Shown: piece by piece, positions 1 to 9,291 of the stretch
Position numbering within the stretch: position 1 is the stretch's first letter
Layout: the number at the start of each line of letters is the position of its first letter
Assembly: GCA_036376135.1 (NCBI GenBank)
Contig: DASVAW010000057.1
Coordinates: 1-64,000 of the forward strand
DNA length: 64,000 bases
Source: Candidatus Polarisedimenticolaceae bacterium
GTDB lineage: Bacteria; Acidobacteriota; Polarisedimenticolia; Polarisedimenticolales; DASRJG01
Direction of reading: 5' to 3'
Notes under the pieces: generated by a model
What the model was told of the DNA's origin: nothing
Database searches by the model: none
The model's input: the letters and a program-made list of their open reading frames with translations, nothing else
Position numbers and translations under genes: made by a program

Positions 1-10
1 AGGAGCCGCC

Positions 11-1087
11 ATGAACGTCTCGCGCAAGACCGGGTTCGTGTTGTTGCTGGTTCTCGCGCTCGTCTCGAGTGCTCCTTCGGCCGTGTCCGCGGAGAAGAAG
101 CTCCCGAACGTCGTCATCCTGGCCACGGGGGGCACGATCGCCGGCGCGGCCGCGTCCGGCACCCAGGCGGGGTATACCTCGGGCGCCGTGACGATCGACG
201 CGATGCTCGCCGCCGTCCCGGGAATCCGGGACCTGGCGAACGTCAAGGGCGAGCAGATCTCCAACGTCGGCTCGCAGGACATGTCCTTCGACATTCTTCT
301 GACCGTCGCCAAGCGGATCAACGCCCTGCTGGCGACGAAGGAGGTCGACGGCATCGTCGTCACGCACGGCACCGACACGATGGAAGAGTCGGCGTTCTTC
401 CTGAACCTCGTGGTGAAGAGCGACAAGCCCGTCGTGCTGGTGGGCTCCATGAGGCCGTCCACCGCGGTCAGCGCCGACGGTCCGCTCAACCTCTACAACG
501 CCGTCGGCGTCGCGGTGGACCCCGCGGCGAAGGGGCGGGGCGTGCTCGTGGTCATGAACGACTGGATCCACGGCGCCCACTCGCTCACGAAGACCAGCAC
601 GACCGCCGTCCAGACATTCCTCTCGCCCGTTCGCGGCCTCGTCGGGGTCGCCACCTACGGGAAAAACGACTTCTACAGCTCGCCCGGGTGGAAACACACG
701 ACCGGAAGCGAGTTCGACGTGACGAACGTGACGAAGCTTCCGCGCGTGGACGTGATCTTCGCGAGCGTGGACATGTCCCCGGACCTGATCGACGCTTCGG
801 TGGCGGGCGGCGCCAAGGGGATCGTGATCGCCGGGGTCGGCAACGGCAACATGAACAAGGCCTCCCTCGAGGCCGCGGCACGCGCCGCGAAGAAGGGGGT
901 CGTCGTCGTCCGCAGCAGCCGCGTGGCGACCGGATCGGTCGGGCGGAACGTGGAGGTCAACGACGACGAGCTCGGCCTTCTCGCCTCCGACGAGCTGAAT
1001 CCGCAGAAGGCGCGGATCCTCCTGACCCTCGCCCTGCTCAAGCCGCGCCCGCTTCCGGAGCTCCAGAACCTGTTCTACGCGTACTGA
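11..1087 (+). CDS. ansB: Type II L-asparaginase, secreted
   Basis: Hydrolyses L-asparagine to aspartate and ammonia, probably in the periplasm. Residues 1-27 form a signal peptide ending SAVSA. The first catalytic threonine lies in ATGGTIAG (T42), with the active-site tyrosine downstream in AGYTSGA. The second signature HGTDTMEE (H119, T121, D122) carries the other Thr-Asp pair, followed by KPVVLVGSMRPS. At 358 residues it has the usual length for secreted type II enzymes. AGGAG at 1-5 precedes the ATG. The stop is followed two bases later by a Dcu-type carrier gene, so the aspartate released outside the membrane can probably be taken up directly. Some family members also act on glutamine, which cannot be excluded. 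Confidence 0.95.
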   Translation: MNVSRKTGFVLLLVLALVSSAPSAVSAEKKLPNVVILATGGTIAGAAASGTQAGYTSGAVTIDAMLAAVPGIRDLANVKGEQISNVGSQDMSFDILLTVAKRINALLATKEVDGIVVTHGTDTMEESAFFLNLVVKSDKPVVLVGSMRPSTAVSADGPLNLYNAVGVAVDPAAKGRGVLVVMNDWIHGAHSLTKTSTTAVQTFLSPVRGLVGVATYGKNDFYSSPGWKHTTGSEFDVTNVTKLPRVDVIFASVDMSPDLIDASVAGGAKGIVIAGVGNGNMNKASLEAAARAAKKGVVVVRSSRVATGSVGRNVEVNDDELGLLASDELNPQKARILLTLALLKPRPLPELQNLFYAY

Positions 1088-1089
1088 CC

Positions 1090-2424
1090 ATGATCTGGAT
1101 CGAGCTCCTCATCTTCCTGGCGTGCATCCTCGTGGGTGCACGCCTGGGAGGGATCGCCCTCGGCACGATCGCGGGGATCGGGCTCGTCGTCTTCGTCTTC
1201 GGCTTCGCGCTTCCCCCGGGCGGTCCCCCGGGGGTCGTCATCGGGATGATCCTCGCGGTCATCACGGCCCTCGCCACGATGCAGGCGGCGGGAGGGCTCG
1301 ACTACCTCGTGGGGCTCGCCGAGCGGATCCTGCGCAAGAACCCGCAGTACATCACCTTCGTCGCGCCGATCGTCACCTACGTCCTCGTCCTGGCGTCCGG
1401 CACGGCGCACGTCATCTACGCGCTCCTCCCGGTCATCGCCGAGGTCTCCCGCAAGGCCGGAATCCGTCCCGAGCGTCCGCTGTCGATCAGCGTGATCGCG
1501 GGCTGCCAGGGGGTCGTCGCGTCCCCCATCTCGGCCGCGACGGTCGCGATGATGGGCCTCCTGGCCGCGCGGGACGTCTCCCTTCCCCGGATGCTGGCGA
1601 TCCTGATCCCCTCCACGTTCCTTGCGGTTGTGATCGGCGCGTTGTCCGTCGCGTGGCGGGGGAAGAAGCTCTCGGAGGACGCCGCGTACGGGAAGCTCCT
1701 CGCCGAGGGAAAGGTGAAGCCGCCGGAGGCGCTTCCGGAGCTGCGCGGGCGGATGCTCCTCAACGCCCGAGGCTCGACGATCCTCTTCCTCGCGGGGATC
1801 GTCGCCGTCGTGCTGATCGGGATGTTCCCCGACCTGAGGCCCGCCTACACCGTCGGCGGGAGCGAGGGGGCGACGACCGACCAGGTGGACATGGGGGCGG
1901 CGATCATGATCGTGATGATCGCGATCTCCGGGCTGACGATGGTCCTGTTCAAGGCCTCGCCGGAGACCGCGCTCAAGGGCACGATCATGAAGAGCGGCGT
2001 CACCGCGGTGATCTGCATCATCGGGGTGGCCTGGCTCGGGTCGTCGTTTTTCGAGGGGAACAGGCCGGCGATCGTCGGCGGGATCTCGGGGCTCATCGGG
2101 CAGTACCCCTGGACCTTCGCCGCCGGGCTGTTCTTCCTCTCGGCGATGCTCTTCAGCGCCGCCGCGACGGTCGCGATCCTCGTCCCCGTCGGGGTGGCGC
2201 TCGACCTGCCGACCGCGCTGCTCGTCGCCTTCTACCCGGCGGCGAACACCATGTTCCTGCTTCCGACCTACGGGACCCTGCTCGCCGCGGTGTCGTTCGA
2301 TCAGACGGGGACGACGCGTATCGGGAAGTACGTCCTCAACCACAGTTTCATGCTTCCGGGTCTCGTCACGACCGTCTCGGCGGTTATCCTTGCGATGGTT
2401 CTGAGCTCGCTGCTCCCGCTGTGA
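1090..2424 (+). CDS. Anaerobic C4-dicarboxylate transporter, DcuA/DcuB family
   Basis: Inner-membrane carrier of 444 residues, close to the usual length of DcuA and DcuB, which exchange aspartate, fumarate or malate for succinate. The protein is almost wholly hydrophobic helices, starting MIWIELLIFLACILVGARLGG, with family-like segments such as ASGTAHVIYALLPVI and the pattern GCQGVVASPISAATVAMMGL. The ATG at 1090 lies two bases after the asparaginase stop. An in-frame extension back to 688 lies inside the asparaginase gene and is an artefact. Pairing with asparaginase suggests asparagine use: deamidation outside, aspartate import in exchange for a dicarboxylate. DcuA versus DcuB cannot be decided here. 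Confidence 0.92.
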   Translation: MIWIELLIFLACILVGARLGGIALGTIAGIGLVVFVFGFALPPGGPPGVVIGMILAVITALATMQAAGGLDYLVGLAERILRKNPQYITFVAPIVTYVLVLASGTAHVIYALLPVIAEVSRKAGIRPERPLSISVIAGCQGVVASPISAATVAMMGLLAARDVSLPRMLAILIPSTFLAVVIGALSVAWRGKKLSEDAAYGKLLAEGKVKPPEALPELRGRMLLNARGSTILFLAGIVAVVLIGMFPDLRPAYTVGGSEGATTDQVDMGAAIMIVMIAISGLTMVLFKASPETALKGTIMKSGVTAVICIIGVAWLGSSFFEGNRPAIVGGISGLIGQYPWTFAAGLFFLSAMLFSAAATVAILVPVGVALDLPTALLVAFYPAANTMFLLPTYGTLLAAVSFDQTGTTRIGKYVLNHSFMLPGLVTTVSAVILAMVLSSLLPL

Positions 2425-2449
2425 GCTCTTCTTCTTCACGGAGGAGACG

Positions 2450-2827
2450 ATGAGACGGTTCCCGAGCTTCCCGGCGGTCGTCGCGCTGGCGGCGATCGCC
2501 ACCGCAGCCCCGTCCTCGTGGGCGGCGACCGAATGCAAGGCGGAGGTGCGCGCCACGGAGAAGACCGACCAGGTCACCGACGAGGCGATCACCAAGGTCT
2601 ACGCGGTCGAGGTCGATACCGACGTCGACTGCGCCAAGGTCTACGTGGACTTCACGGTGACCGAGCGGCTCTTCAACGGCGAGGAGATCACGTCGAAGCA
2701 CCGCGGATGGCGCAAGGTCTCGAGCGAAGGGACGCTGTACAGGGCGGATTACCGCATCGCCAAGGACAGCACGATCAAGGACTGGAAGTTCGAGGTCTTC
2801 CGTTGCGTCGTGTGCGGAACGGAGTAG
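2450..2827 (+). CDS. Small secreted protein of unknown function
   Basis: A 125-residue protein with a signal peptide (about residues 1-25, ending SSWA). The mature part has four cysteines, two of them in a C-terminal CVVC, and alternates acidic and basic beta-strand-like stretches such as KVYVDFTVTERLF. I do not recognise the family. A good ribosome site (GGAGGA at 2441-2446) precedes the ATG. It follows the Dcu gene by 25 bases and is followed after 11 bases by another secreted protein, so all may be co-transcribed. The CVVC could be a disulfide or metal site but there is no thioredoxin fold around it. Confidence 0.75.
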   Translation: MRRFPSFPAVVALAAIATAAPSSWAATECKAEVRATEKTDQVTDEAITKVYAVEVDTDVDCAKVYVDFTVTERLFNGEEITSKHRGWRKVSSEGTLYRADYRIAKDSTIKDWKFEVFRCVVCGTE

Positions 2828-2838
2828 GGGAGAACGCG

Positions 2839-3306
2839 ATGAAGACGATTACCGGAATCCTCCTCGGCGCGCTCGCGCTCGCCGGAACCTCCCTTCCCGC
2901 CGCCTCCCAGACCGCGTCGGACATCGCGCTGACGCGGGCGGAGATCCAGACGGCCCGGCAGGCGCTCGTCGCCGAGGGCCTGAATCTCACCGAGGAGGAG
3001 GCGCTGGCCTTCTGGCCGGTCTACCGGGACTACCGCGTGGAGATGGCCCGGCTCGGCGACCGCCTCGTCAAGGTCATCACCGAGTTCGTCCCGAACGCCG
3101 AGAAGCTGACCGACGAGCAGGCGACGCGCCTTCTCGACGAGTTCCTGGACCTCAAGGGCGACGAGGTCTCGCTCAAGAAGAAATACGTGGGCGTCTTCCG
3201 GAAGCTGCTGCCCGCTCCGAAGGTCACGCGCTTCTTCCAGCTCGAGAACAAGCTCGACGCGGTCATCCAGTACGAGCTGGCGGCGACGGTGCCCCTGGCG
3301 CGTTGA
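2839..3306 (+). CDS. Small periplasmic helical protein, Spy/CpxP-like in appearance
   Basis: 155 residues. A signal peptide of about 24 residues (ending PAASQ) is followed by an almost entirely helical, charged mature protein. Segments such as LTEEEALAFWPVYRDYRVEM and LPAPKVTRFFQLENKLD look like the long amphipathic helices of periplasmic Spy/CpxP-type chaperones or metal-stress sensors, although the LTxxQ signature itself is absent. The ATG at 2839 was chosen because it begins the signal peptide; the frame is open much further upstream only because it overlaps the previous gene. Function is a guess from shape only. Confidence 0.72.
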   Translation: MKTITGILLGALALAGTSLPAASQTASDIALTRAEIQTARQALVAEGLNLTEEEALAFWPVYRDYRVEMARLGDRLVKVITEFVPNAEKLTDEQATRLLDEFLDLKGDEVSLKKKYVGVFRKLLPAPKVTRFFQLENKLDAVIQYELAATVPLAR

Positions 3307-3322
3307 CGGGCGAGGAGTCCTC

Positions 3323-4678
3323 ATGGCGACGTTCAAGGAACGGTACGCGGCGGGGAAGGCGATGCGGGAGGCGTGCCCCCGCGAGAAACACGCGGCCTGG
3401 AAGCCTCCGAAGGGGCGGCCGAACCCGGTGGACACGGTGCTGAAGGCGGAGAGGGGACGCCTTCCCGACCTGCTCCCTCTCCGCCACGGACGGATGGTCC
3501 GCTCCCCGTTCACCTTCTATCGGGGCTCGGCGCTCGCCATGGCCGAGGACCTCGCGTCCACGCCGACCTCGGGGATCCGCGTCCAGTGCTGCGGGGACTC
3601 CCACCTGAGCAACTTCGGCGGGTTCGCGACCCCCGAGCGGAAGGTCATCTTCTCCATCAACGACCTGGACGAGACCCTGCAGGCTCCGTGGGAATGGGAC
3701 GTCAAGCGCCTCGCGGCGAGCTTCGTCGTCGCGAGCCGGGACAACGCGCTGCGGGACACCGTGGCCCGGGACGCGGCCGCAACCTGCGTCCGAACCTACC
3801 GCGAGTCGATGGCCGAGTTCAGCCGGATGAAGTCGCTCGAGCTCTGGTACGTCGCCATGGCGGCGGACGACCTGGTGGCGAACATCAAGGACCCCGCCCT
3901 CCGGCGCCGGGCGCTGAATCGGCTCCAGAAGGAACGGGCCCGAAGCGTCGCGGAGGACATCTTCCCGAAGCTCGTCGAGCGGAAGGGGCAGCAGGCCTTC
4001 ATCAAGGATCAACTCCCCACGATCTTCCACATGCCCGGCCATGCGCCGGGCGAGATCAAGCAGGCGCTCCGGGAGGCGTACGCCGCCTATCGCGAGACCC
4101 TCACCCACTCCGCCCGATCCCTGCTCGACCGGTTCGAGATCCGGGACGTCGCGATCAAGGTCGTGGGGATCGGCAGCGTCGGGACGGCGTGCTGGGTGTT
4201 CCTGCTCACCGCCGGCGAAGACGACCCGCTCTTCCTCCAGGTGAAGGAGGCGCGCCCGTCGGTCCTCGAGCGGTTCGCCGGGAAGAGCCCGTTCGCGAAC
4301 CACGGACAGCGGGTCGTGAACGGCTACCGGATCATGCAGCCGGCCAGCGACATCTTCCTGGGGTGGAGCCGGGGTCCGAAGCGCCACTACTTCGTCCGTC
4401 AGCTCCGGGACATCAAGATCAGCATCCGCGTGGAGACCTTCGGCCCTTCGGAGATGGGCCTCTACGCCTCCTGGTGCGGCCGGGCCCTGGCGCTCTCCCA
4501 CGCCCGCTCCGGCGGCGCGATCGAGCTCAGCGGGTACATGGGGAAGAGCGACACGTTCGACCGGGCGATCGCCGCCTTCGCCATGGCCTACGCCGACCAG
4601 AACGAGAAGGACCACGCGGCCCTCGCCCGCGCGGTCCGCAGCGGCAAGGTCCAGGCGGTCGTCGAGGAGGCGAAGTAA
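3323..4678 (+). CDS. DUF2252 family protein
   Basis: 451 residues, no signal peptide or membrane segment. It has the DUF2252 hallmarks: GDSHLSNFGGF near residue 92 and INDLDET near residue 113, followed by WEWDVKRLAAS. These resemble the phosphate-binding and metal-binding motifs of a protein-kinase-like or aminoglycoside-phosphotransferase-like fold, which is why the family is suspected to be a kinase; its substrate is unknown. Length is typical. GAGGAG precedes the ATG. It lies 16 bases after the previous secreted-protein gene and runs convergently into the RND operon with only four bases between the stops. Confidence 0.88.
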   Translation: MATFKERYAAGKAMREACPREKHAAWKPPKGRPNPVDTVLKAERGRLPDLLPLRHGRMVRSPFTFYRGSALAMAEDLASTPTSGIRVQCCGDSHLSNFGGFATPERKVIFSINDLDETLQAPWEWDVKRLAASFVVASRDNALRDTVARDAAATCVRTYRESMAEFSRMKSLELWYVAMAADDLVANIKDPALRRRALNRLQKERARSVAEDIFPKLVERKGQQAFIKDQLPTIFHMPGHAPGEIKQALREAYAAYRETLTHSARSLLDRFEIRDVAIKVVGIGSVGTACWVFLLTAGEDDPLFLQVKEARPSVLERFAGKSPFANHGQRVVNGYRIMQPASDIFLGWSRGPKRHYFVRQLRDIKISIRVETFGPSEMGLYASWCGRALALSHARSGGAIELSGYMGKSDTFDRAIAAFAMAYADQNEKDHAALARAVRSGKVQAVVEEAK

Positions 4679-4682
4679 CCGC

Positions 4683-6119
4683 TCAGGGAGCCGGAGCCCC
4701 CTCGGGGGACGCGGGCCAGCCTCCGCCCAGCGCCTTGTAGAGACCCACGAGCGACGTGAGGTTGGCGCCGATGCTCTGCGCCTCGTCGAGCTCCGCGTTG
4801 AAGAGGGAGCGCTGCGCGTCGAGGACCTCGAGGTAGTCGGCGACTCCGCCGCGGTACCGCAGCTCGGCGAGCTCGAGGACCTTGCGCTCGGCCTTGACGC
4901 GCTCGGTTTGCGCCGCGCGCCCCTCGCCGGTCTTCCGGTACGACACGAGGGCGTCCTCGGTCTCGCGGAAGGCCTTGAGGATCGTGCGTTCGTACGCGTA
5001 GAGGGTCTGACGCTGCTGTGATTCCGTCACCTCGACCCGGCGCCGGTTCTTGCCGGCGTAGAAGATCGGCTGCAGGAGATTGCCGAGGATGTTCCAGGAC
5101 TTGCTGGAACCGTCGAAGAGGTTGTCGAGCTCGGTGCTGGTGTAGCCGTAGGAGCCGGTGAGGGCGATGCGCGGGTAGAGAAGCGCCTTCGCCGCACCGA
5201 TGTTCGCGGTGGAGGCGGCCAGCGCCTGCTCGGCCTCGCGGACGTCGGGACGGCGGTCGAGCAGCTCCGAGGGAAGGCCGGCGGGTACGGCGGCGGGCAG
5301 TTTCTGGGCGTCGAGCGCGCGACCGCGAAGGACCTCGCCCGGGTTCCGCCCGAGGAGCACGGACAGCTCGTTCTCCTTGAGGGCGATCAGTCGCTCCAGG
5401 TCGGCGACCACCGTCTCGACCCGGCGGAGCTCCGCCTCGGCCTGGCGGAAGTCGATCTCGGGGGTGATCCCGCCCTCGAATCGGTCCTTCGCGAGCTGCA
5501 GGTACTCGCGCCGCGACTCGATCGTCCGGCGGGAGATCTCGAGCCGGCGGTCGTAGTCGCGCAACTCGAAGTAGGCCCGGGCCACGTCCGCGACGAGGGC
5601 GAGGACGGCGGCGCGCCGGGCCTCCTGCGTGCCGAGGAAGACCGCCTTCTGGGCCTCCGTGGTCCGTCGAACGCGCCCGAAGAAGTCGAGCTCCCAGGAG
5701 ATGTTCACCCCGACGGAATAGACCTCGGTGTCCGTGCCGTCGGCGGTGGCGTTCTGGTCTCCTTCCGGGGTGTGCAGGAGGCTGCCCGCGTTGAAGCGCA
5801 GCTTGCCGGCCGTCGCGGAAGCGTCGAGCATCGGCCAGTAGTCCGCCTTCGCGAAGCCGTAACGCGCCCGCGCCTCCTCGATCCGCTCGACGGCGATCTT
5901 GAGGTCCTTGTTCTCGACGAGCGCGATGCGGATGAGCTCCTGGAGCTGCGCGTCGTCGAAGACCTCCCACCAGGGCGTGTTGGCCAGGCTCTGGGCCTCG
6001 GCGGTCGGGATCTCGCGCCACGTCGGAGGGGTCGTGACGGGCGGGCGCTGGTAGTCCGGTCCGAGCCGGCATCCCGCGGCCAGGAGCAGCGAAGCGACGA
6101 CGAGAAGTCGGCGTTCCAT
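4683..6119 (-). CDS. RND efflux outer-membrane lipoprotein, NodT/OprM family
   Basis: Outer-membrane channel of a tripartite pump. 478 residues with a lipoprotein signal (lipobox LLAAGC, Cys17) followed by RLGPDYQRPPV, the typical start of mature NodT-family factors. Two outer membrane efflux protein repeats rich in coiled helices follow, with the usual LYPRIALTGSYGY and ELRYRGGVADYLEVLDAQRSL segments. It is the last gene of the operon: its ATG lies one base after the stop of the RND permease. No frameshift or truncation is visible. Confidence 0.95.
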   Translation of the reverse strand: MERRLLVVASLLLAAGCRLGPDYQRPPVTTPPTWREIPTAEAQSLANTPWWEVFDDAQLQELIRIALVENKDLKIAVERIEEARARYGFAKADYWPMLDASATAGKLRFNAGSLLHTPEGDQNATADGTDTEVYSVGVNISWELDFFGRVRRTTEAQKAVFLGTQEARRAAVLALVADVARAYFELRDYDRRLEISRRTIESRREYLQLAKDRFEGGITPEIDFRQAEAELRRVETVVADLERLIALKENELSVLLGRNPGEVLRGRALDAQKLPAAVPAGLPSELLDRRPDVREAEQALAASTANIGAAKALLYPRIALTGSYGYTSTELDNLFDGSSKSWNILGNLLQPIFYAGKNRRRVEVTESQQRQTLYAYERTILKAFRETEDALVSYRKTGEGRAAQTERVKAERKVLELAELRYRGGVADYLEVLDAQRSLFNAELDEAQSIGANLTSLVGLYKALGGGWPASPEGAPAP

Positions 6120-6120
6120 G

Positions 6121-9100
6121 TCAGTGCCCTCCCTCGTGGGACGGCGCGGGCGTGGGCGGCGGCGCCTCGGTCGCCGCGTGTTTCTTCCTGCGGCCCAGGG
6201 ACTCGACGAAGGTGTAGTTCCCCGGGATCAGGAACACCCCGAGGGCGGTGGCGACCAGCATGCCGAAGAAGACGGCGGTGCCCATCACGTTCTGGGCGCC
6301 GGCGCCGGCACCGCTCGCCTTCATCAGCGGCACGACGCCGAGGATGAACGCGAAGGCGGTCATGAGGATCGGGCGGAAGCGCAGGCGGGCCGACGTCAGC
6401 GCGGCCTCCTCGTAGCTCATCCCCTCGTCGTGTTTGGCCTTGGCGAACTCGACGATCAGGATCGCGTTCTTGGCGGCGAGGCCGATGAGCATGATGTTGC
6501 CGATCTGCACGTAGACGTTGTTGTCGTACCCGGTCAGCCACACGCCGAAGAACGCCCCGAGGACGACGAGGGGCGAGCCGAGCAGCACCGCCCACGGGAG
6601 ACGCCAGCTCTCGTAGAGGGCGGCGAGCAGCAGGAAGACGACCACGATCGCGGCCACGAGGGTCGGCGCCGCGGGCGGGGCGGTCTTCTCCTGGTAGGAC
6701 ATCTGGGAGTAGGCGAAGCCCATCTCCGGGGGCATCGTCTCCTTGAACACCTCCTCGAGGGCGGTGAGCGCCTGCCCTGAGGCGAACCCGCGCCCCGGCA
6801 CGCCGTTGAGCTCGACCGAGCGGAGCAGGTTGAAGCGGTTCGTGAGCTCCGTGCCTCCCTGGGCCGTGACGGTCACGAGCGTCCCGAGCGGGATCATGTC
6901 GCCGGTGGTCTTGCTCCGCACCCAGATGTCGTCGATGTCCTCCGGCTTACGCCGGTACTCGGCCTCGGCCTGGACGTAGACCCGGTAAAGGCGGCCGAAC
7001 CGGTTGAAGTCGTTCACATAGCTGCCCCCCAGGCTCGAGGCGAGGGCCTGGAAGGCCTCGTTCACGGGGACGCCGAGCTTGCGCGCCTTCTCCCGGTCGA
7101 GCTCGACTTTGACCTGCGGGTAGCGCGGGTCGAACGACGTGAAGATGTTCCCGATCTCCGGGCGCTTCCGCGCGGCGTCCATGAACTGCCGGCTCAGCTC
7201 GCCGAGCCGATCCACCGACAGGCCGCCGCTGCGGTCCTGAAGCAGGAAGTTGAAGCCCGCGGAGGCGCCGAACCCGGAGATCGTCGGGATGTTGAACGGG
7301 AAGACCACGGCGTCCGGGATGCGGGAGACCTGGGCGTGGATGCGGCGCATGAACGCGGTGACGTGCATCTCGTCGCCGTGCCGCTCCTCCCAGGGGACCA
7401 GGCGCACGAAGATCGTTCCGAAGTTGGGCTGGTAGGTGCTCGTGACCACGCCGTAACCGCCGATCGTCTGGAACGACTCGACTCCCTCCAGCTTCCCCAC
7501 GATGGCCTCGACCTGCGCGAGCACGGCGCTCGTGCGCTCGAGAGAGGCCGCGGGGGGCAGGGTCACGTTGATCCCGAAGATCCCCTGGTCCTCCTCGGGA
7601 ATGAACCCGGCGGGGAGCTTCCCGCCGAAGAAGCCCGCGCCGACGGCCACCAGGGCCACGAGGCCGATGGTGAGGACCGAGCGGCGCACGAGCATCTGGG
7701 CGCCCTTGACGTAGCCGCTCGTCGTCTTGTCGAAGACCTTGTTGAACCCGCGGAAGAACGCGCCGAGCGGCCCGCGCGCCGGCTTCGCGGGTTTCAGGAG
7801 CATCGCCGCCAGGGCGGGGGAGAGCGACAGCGCGCTGAAGGCCGAGAGCAGCACCGAGATCGCGATCGTGAGGGCGAACTGCTGGTACATGCGGCCGGTG
7901 AGGCCGGGAATGAAGGCGACCGGGATGAAGACCGCCGAGAGGATCAGGGCGATTCCGACGACCGGCGCCGACACCTCCTTCATCGCCTGGATCGTCGCAT
8001 CCCTCGGCGTCATCCCGTGCTCGATGTGGTGCATCACCGCCTCGACCACGACGATCGCATCGTCCACGACGATCCCGATGGCGAGGACGAGACCGAACAT
8101 GGAGAGCGTGTTGACCGAGAAGCCGAGGATCGGGAAGAAGATGAAGGTCCCGATGAGGGAGACCGGAACCGTGAGCAGCGGGATGATCGTGGCCCGCAGG
8201 TTCTGCAGGAAGATGAAGACCACGAGGGTGACGAGGACCACGGCCTCGATGAAGGTGTGGAAGATCGACTCGATCGAGGCCTCGACCGCGGGGGTCGTGT
8301 CGTAGACGATCCGGTAGTCCAAGTCGGCCGGGAAGAACTCCTTCGCCGTCCGCATCGCCTCGTAGATCCCCTCCGCGGCCTTGAGCTGGTCGGCCCCGGG
8401 GAGGAGATAGACCGCCATGGCGCCCGCGGCCTTCCCGTCGAGCCGGCCGAAGGAGTTGTAGTCCTGCGACCCGAGCTCCACCCGGCCGACGTCTTTGACC
8501 CGGATCGTTCCGCCCGTCTCCGACTCGCGGATGATGATCTCGGCGAACTCCTCCGCCGTGACGAGGCGTCCCGGAGCGCTGACCGTGTAGGTGAACTCCT
8601 GGTCCTTCGGGGACGGGCGCATCCCGATGCGGCCCGCCGGGGCCTGGAGGTTCTGCTCCTTGATCGCCGACATCACGTCGGAGGGGGTGAGGGCGAACTT
8701 GGCCAGCTTGTCGGGCCTGAGCCAGATCCGCATGCCGTAGTCGGTGCCGCCGAAGAGATCGACCTGCGCGATCCCGGGGATGCGCAGGAGCTGGTCGCGG
8801 ACGTTGATCCCGCAGTAGTTGATCAGGAAGTTCGCGTCGTACGTCCCGTCGGGGGAGTAGAGCGAGATCAGCATCAGGATGCTGGGGCTCTGCTTCTTGA
8901 CGGTGATCCCTTGCGTGATCACCTCCTGCGGGAGCCGCGCCTGGGCCGAGGACACGCGGTTCTGGGTGAGCACGTTGGCCATGTCCTGGTTCGTGCCCAC
9001 CTCGAAGTTGACGTCGAGCTGCATGCGGCCGTCGGAGGTGTTCGACGACTTCATGTAGACCATGCCCTCGACGCCGTTCACCTCCTGCTCGACCGGGGTG

Positions 9101-9285
9101 GCGACCGACTGCTCCACCGCCACGGCCGAGGCGCCGGGGTAGTTGGCGGTGACGCGGATGGTCGGAGGCGCCAGGAACGGGTACATCTCGAACGACAGGC
9201 CGCGAAGCGAGTTGAGGCCCAAGAGCACGATGAGGATCGAGATGACGATCGCGACGATCGGCCGGCGGATGAAGAAATTGGCCAT
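6121..9285 (-). CDS. RND multidrug efflux permease, HAE1 family (AcrB/MexB type)
   Basis: Proton-driven inner-membrane pump of 1054 residues, full length for the HAE1 family. It starts MANFFIRRPIVAIVISILIVLLG, the standard first helix. The proton-relay aspartates are present in GIVVDDAIVVVE and the partner lysine in GLAAKNAILIVEFAK. Two large periplasmic loops flank the helix blocks as expected. It sits between the adaptor gene (6 bases upstream) and the outer-membrane factor gene (1 base downstream). Drugs, bile-type compounds or solvents are the usual substrates; specificity cannot be read here. No regulator gene is adjacent. Confidence 0.97.
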   Translation of the reverse strand: MANFFIRRPIVAIVISILIVLLGLNSLRGLSFEMYPFLAPPTIRVTANYPGASAVAVEQSVATPVEQEVNGVEGMVYMKSSNTSDGRMQLDVNFEVGTNQDMANVLTQNRVSSAQARLPQEVITQGITVKKQSPSILMLISLYSPDGTYDANFLINYCGINVRDQLLRIPGIAQVDLFGGTDYGMRIWLRPDKLAKFALTPSDVMSAIKEQNLQAPAGRIGMRPSPKDQEFTYTVSAPGRLVTAEEFAEIIIRESETGGTIRVKDVGRVELGSQDYNSFGRLDGKAAGAMAVYLLPGADQLKAAEGIYEAMRTAKEFFPADLDYRIVYDTTPAVEASIESIFHTFIEAVVLVTLVVFIFLQNLRATIIPLLTVPVSLIGTFIFFPILGFSVNTLSMFGLVLAIGIVVDDAIVVVEAVMHHIEHGMTPRDATIQAMKEVSAPVVGIALILSAVFIPVAFIPGLTGRMYQQFALTIAISVLLSAFSALSLSPALAAMLLKPAKPARGPLGAFFRGFNKVFDKTTSGYVKGAQMLVRRSVLTIGLVALVAVGAGFFGGKLPAGFIPEEDQGIFGINVTLPPAASLERTSAVLAQVEAIVGKLEGVESFQTIGGYGVVTSTYQPNFGTIFVRLVPWEERHGDEMHVTAFMRRIHAQVSRIPDAVVFPFNIPTISGFGASAGFNFLLQDRSGGLSVDRLGELSRQFMDAARKRPEIGNIFTSFDPRYPQVKVELDREKARKLGVPVNEAFQALASSLGGSYVNDFNRFGRLYRVYVQAEAEYRRKPEDIDDIWVRSKTTGDMIPLGTLVTVTAQGGTELTNRFNLLRSVELNGVPGRGFASGQALTALEEVFKETMPPEMGFAYSQMSYQEKTAPPAAPTLVAAIVVVFLLLAALYESWRLPWAVLLGSPLVVLGAFFGVWLTGYDNNVYVQIGNIMLIGLAAKNAILIVEFAKAKHDEGMSYEEAALTSARLRFRPILMTAFAFILGVVPLMKASGAGAGAQNVMGTAVFFGMLVATALGVFLIPGNYTFVESLGRRKKHAATEAPPPTPAPSHEGGH

Positions 9286-9291
9286 GACCGG

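Noticed and set aside
1075-2595. A 506-residue open frame antisense to the Dcu gene
   Set aside because: Low-complexity Arg/Asp/Glu-rich translation typical of the reverse strand of high-GC genes; the Dcu gene has clear membrane helices and a family match.
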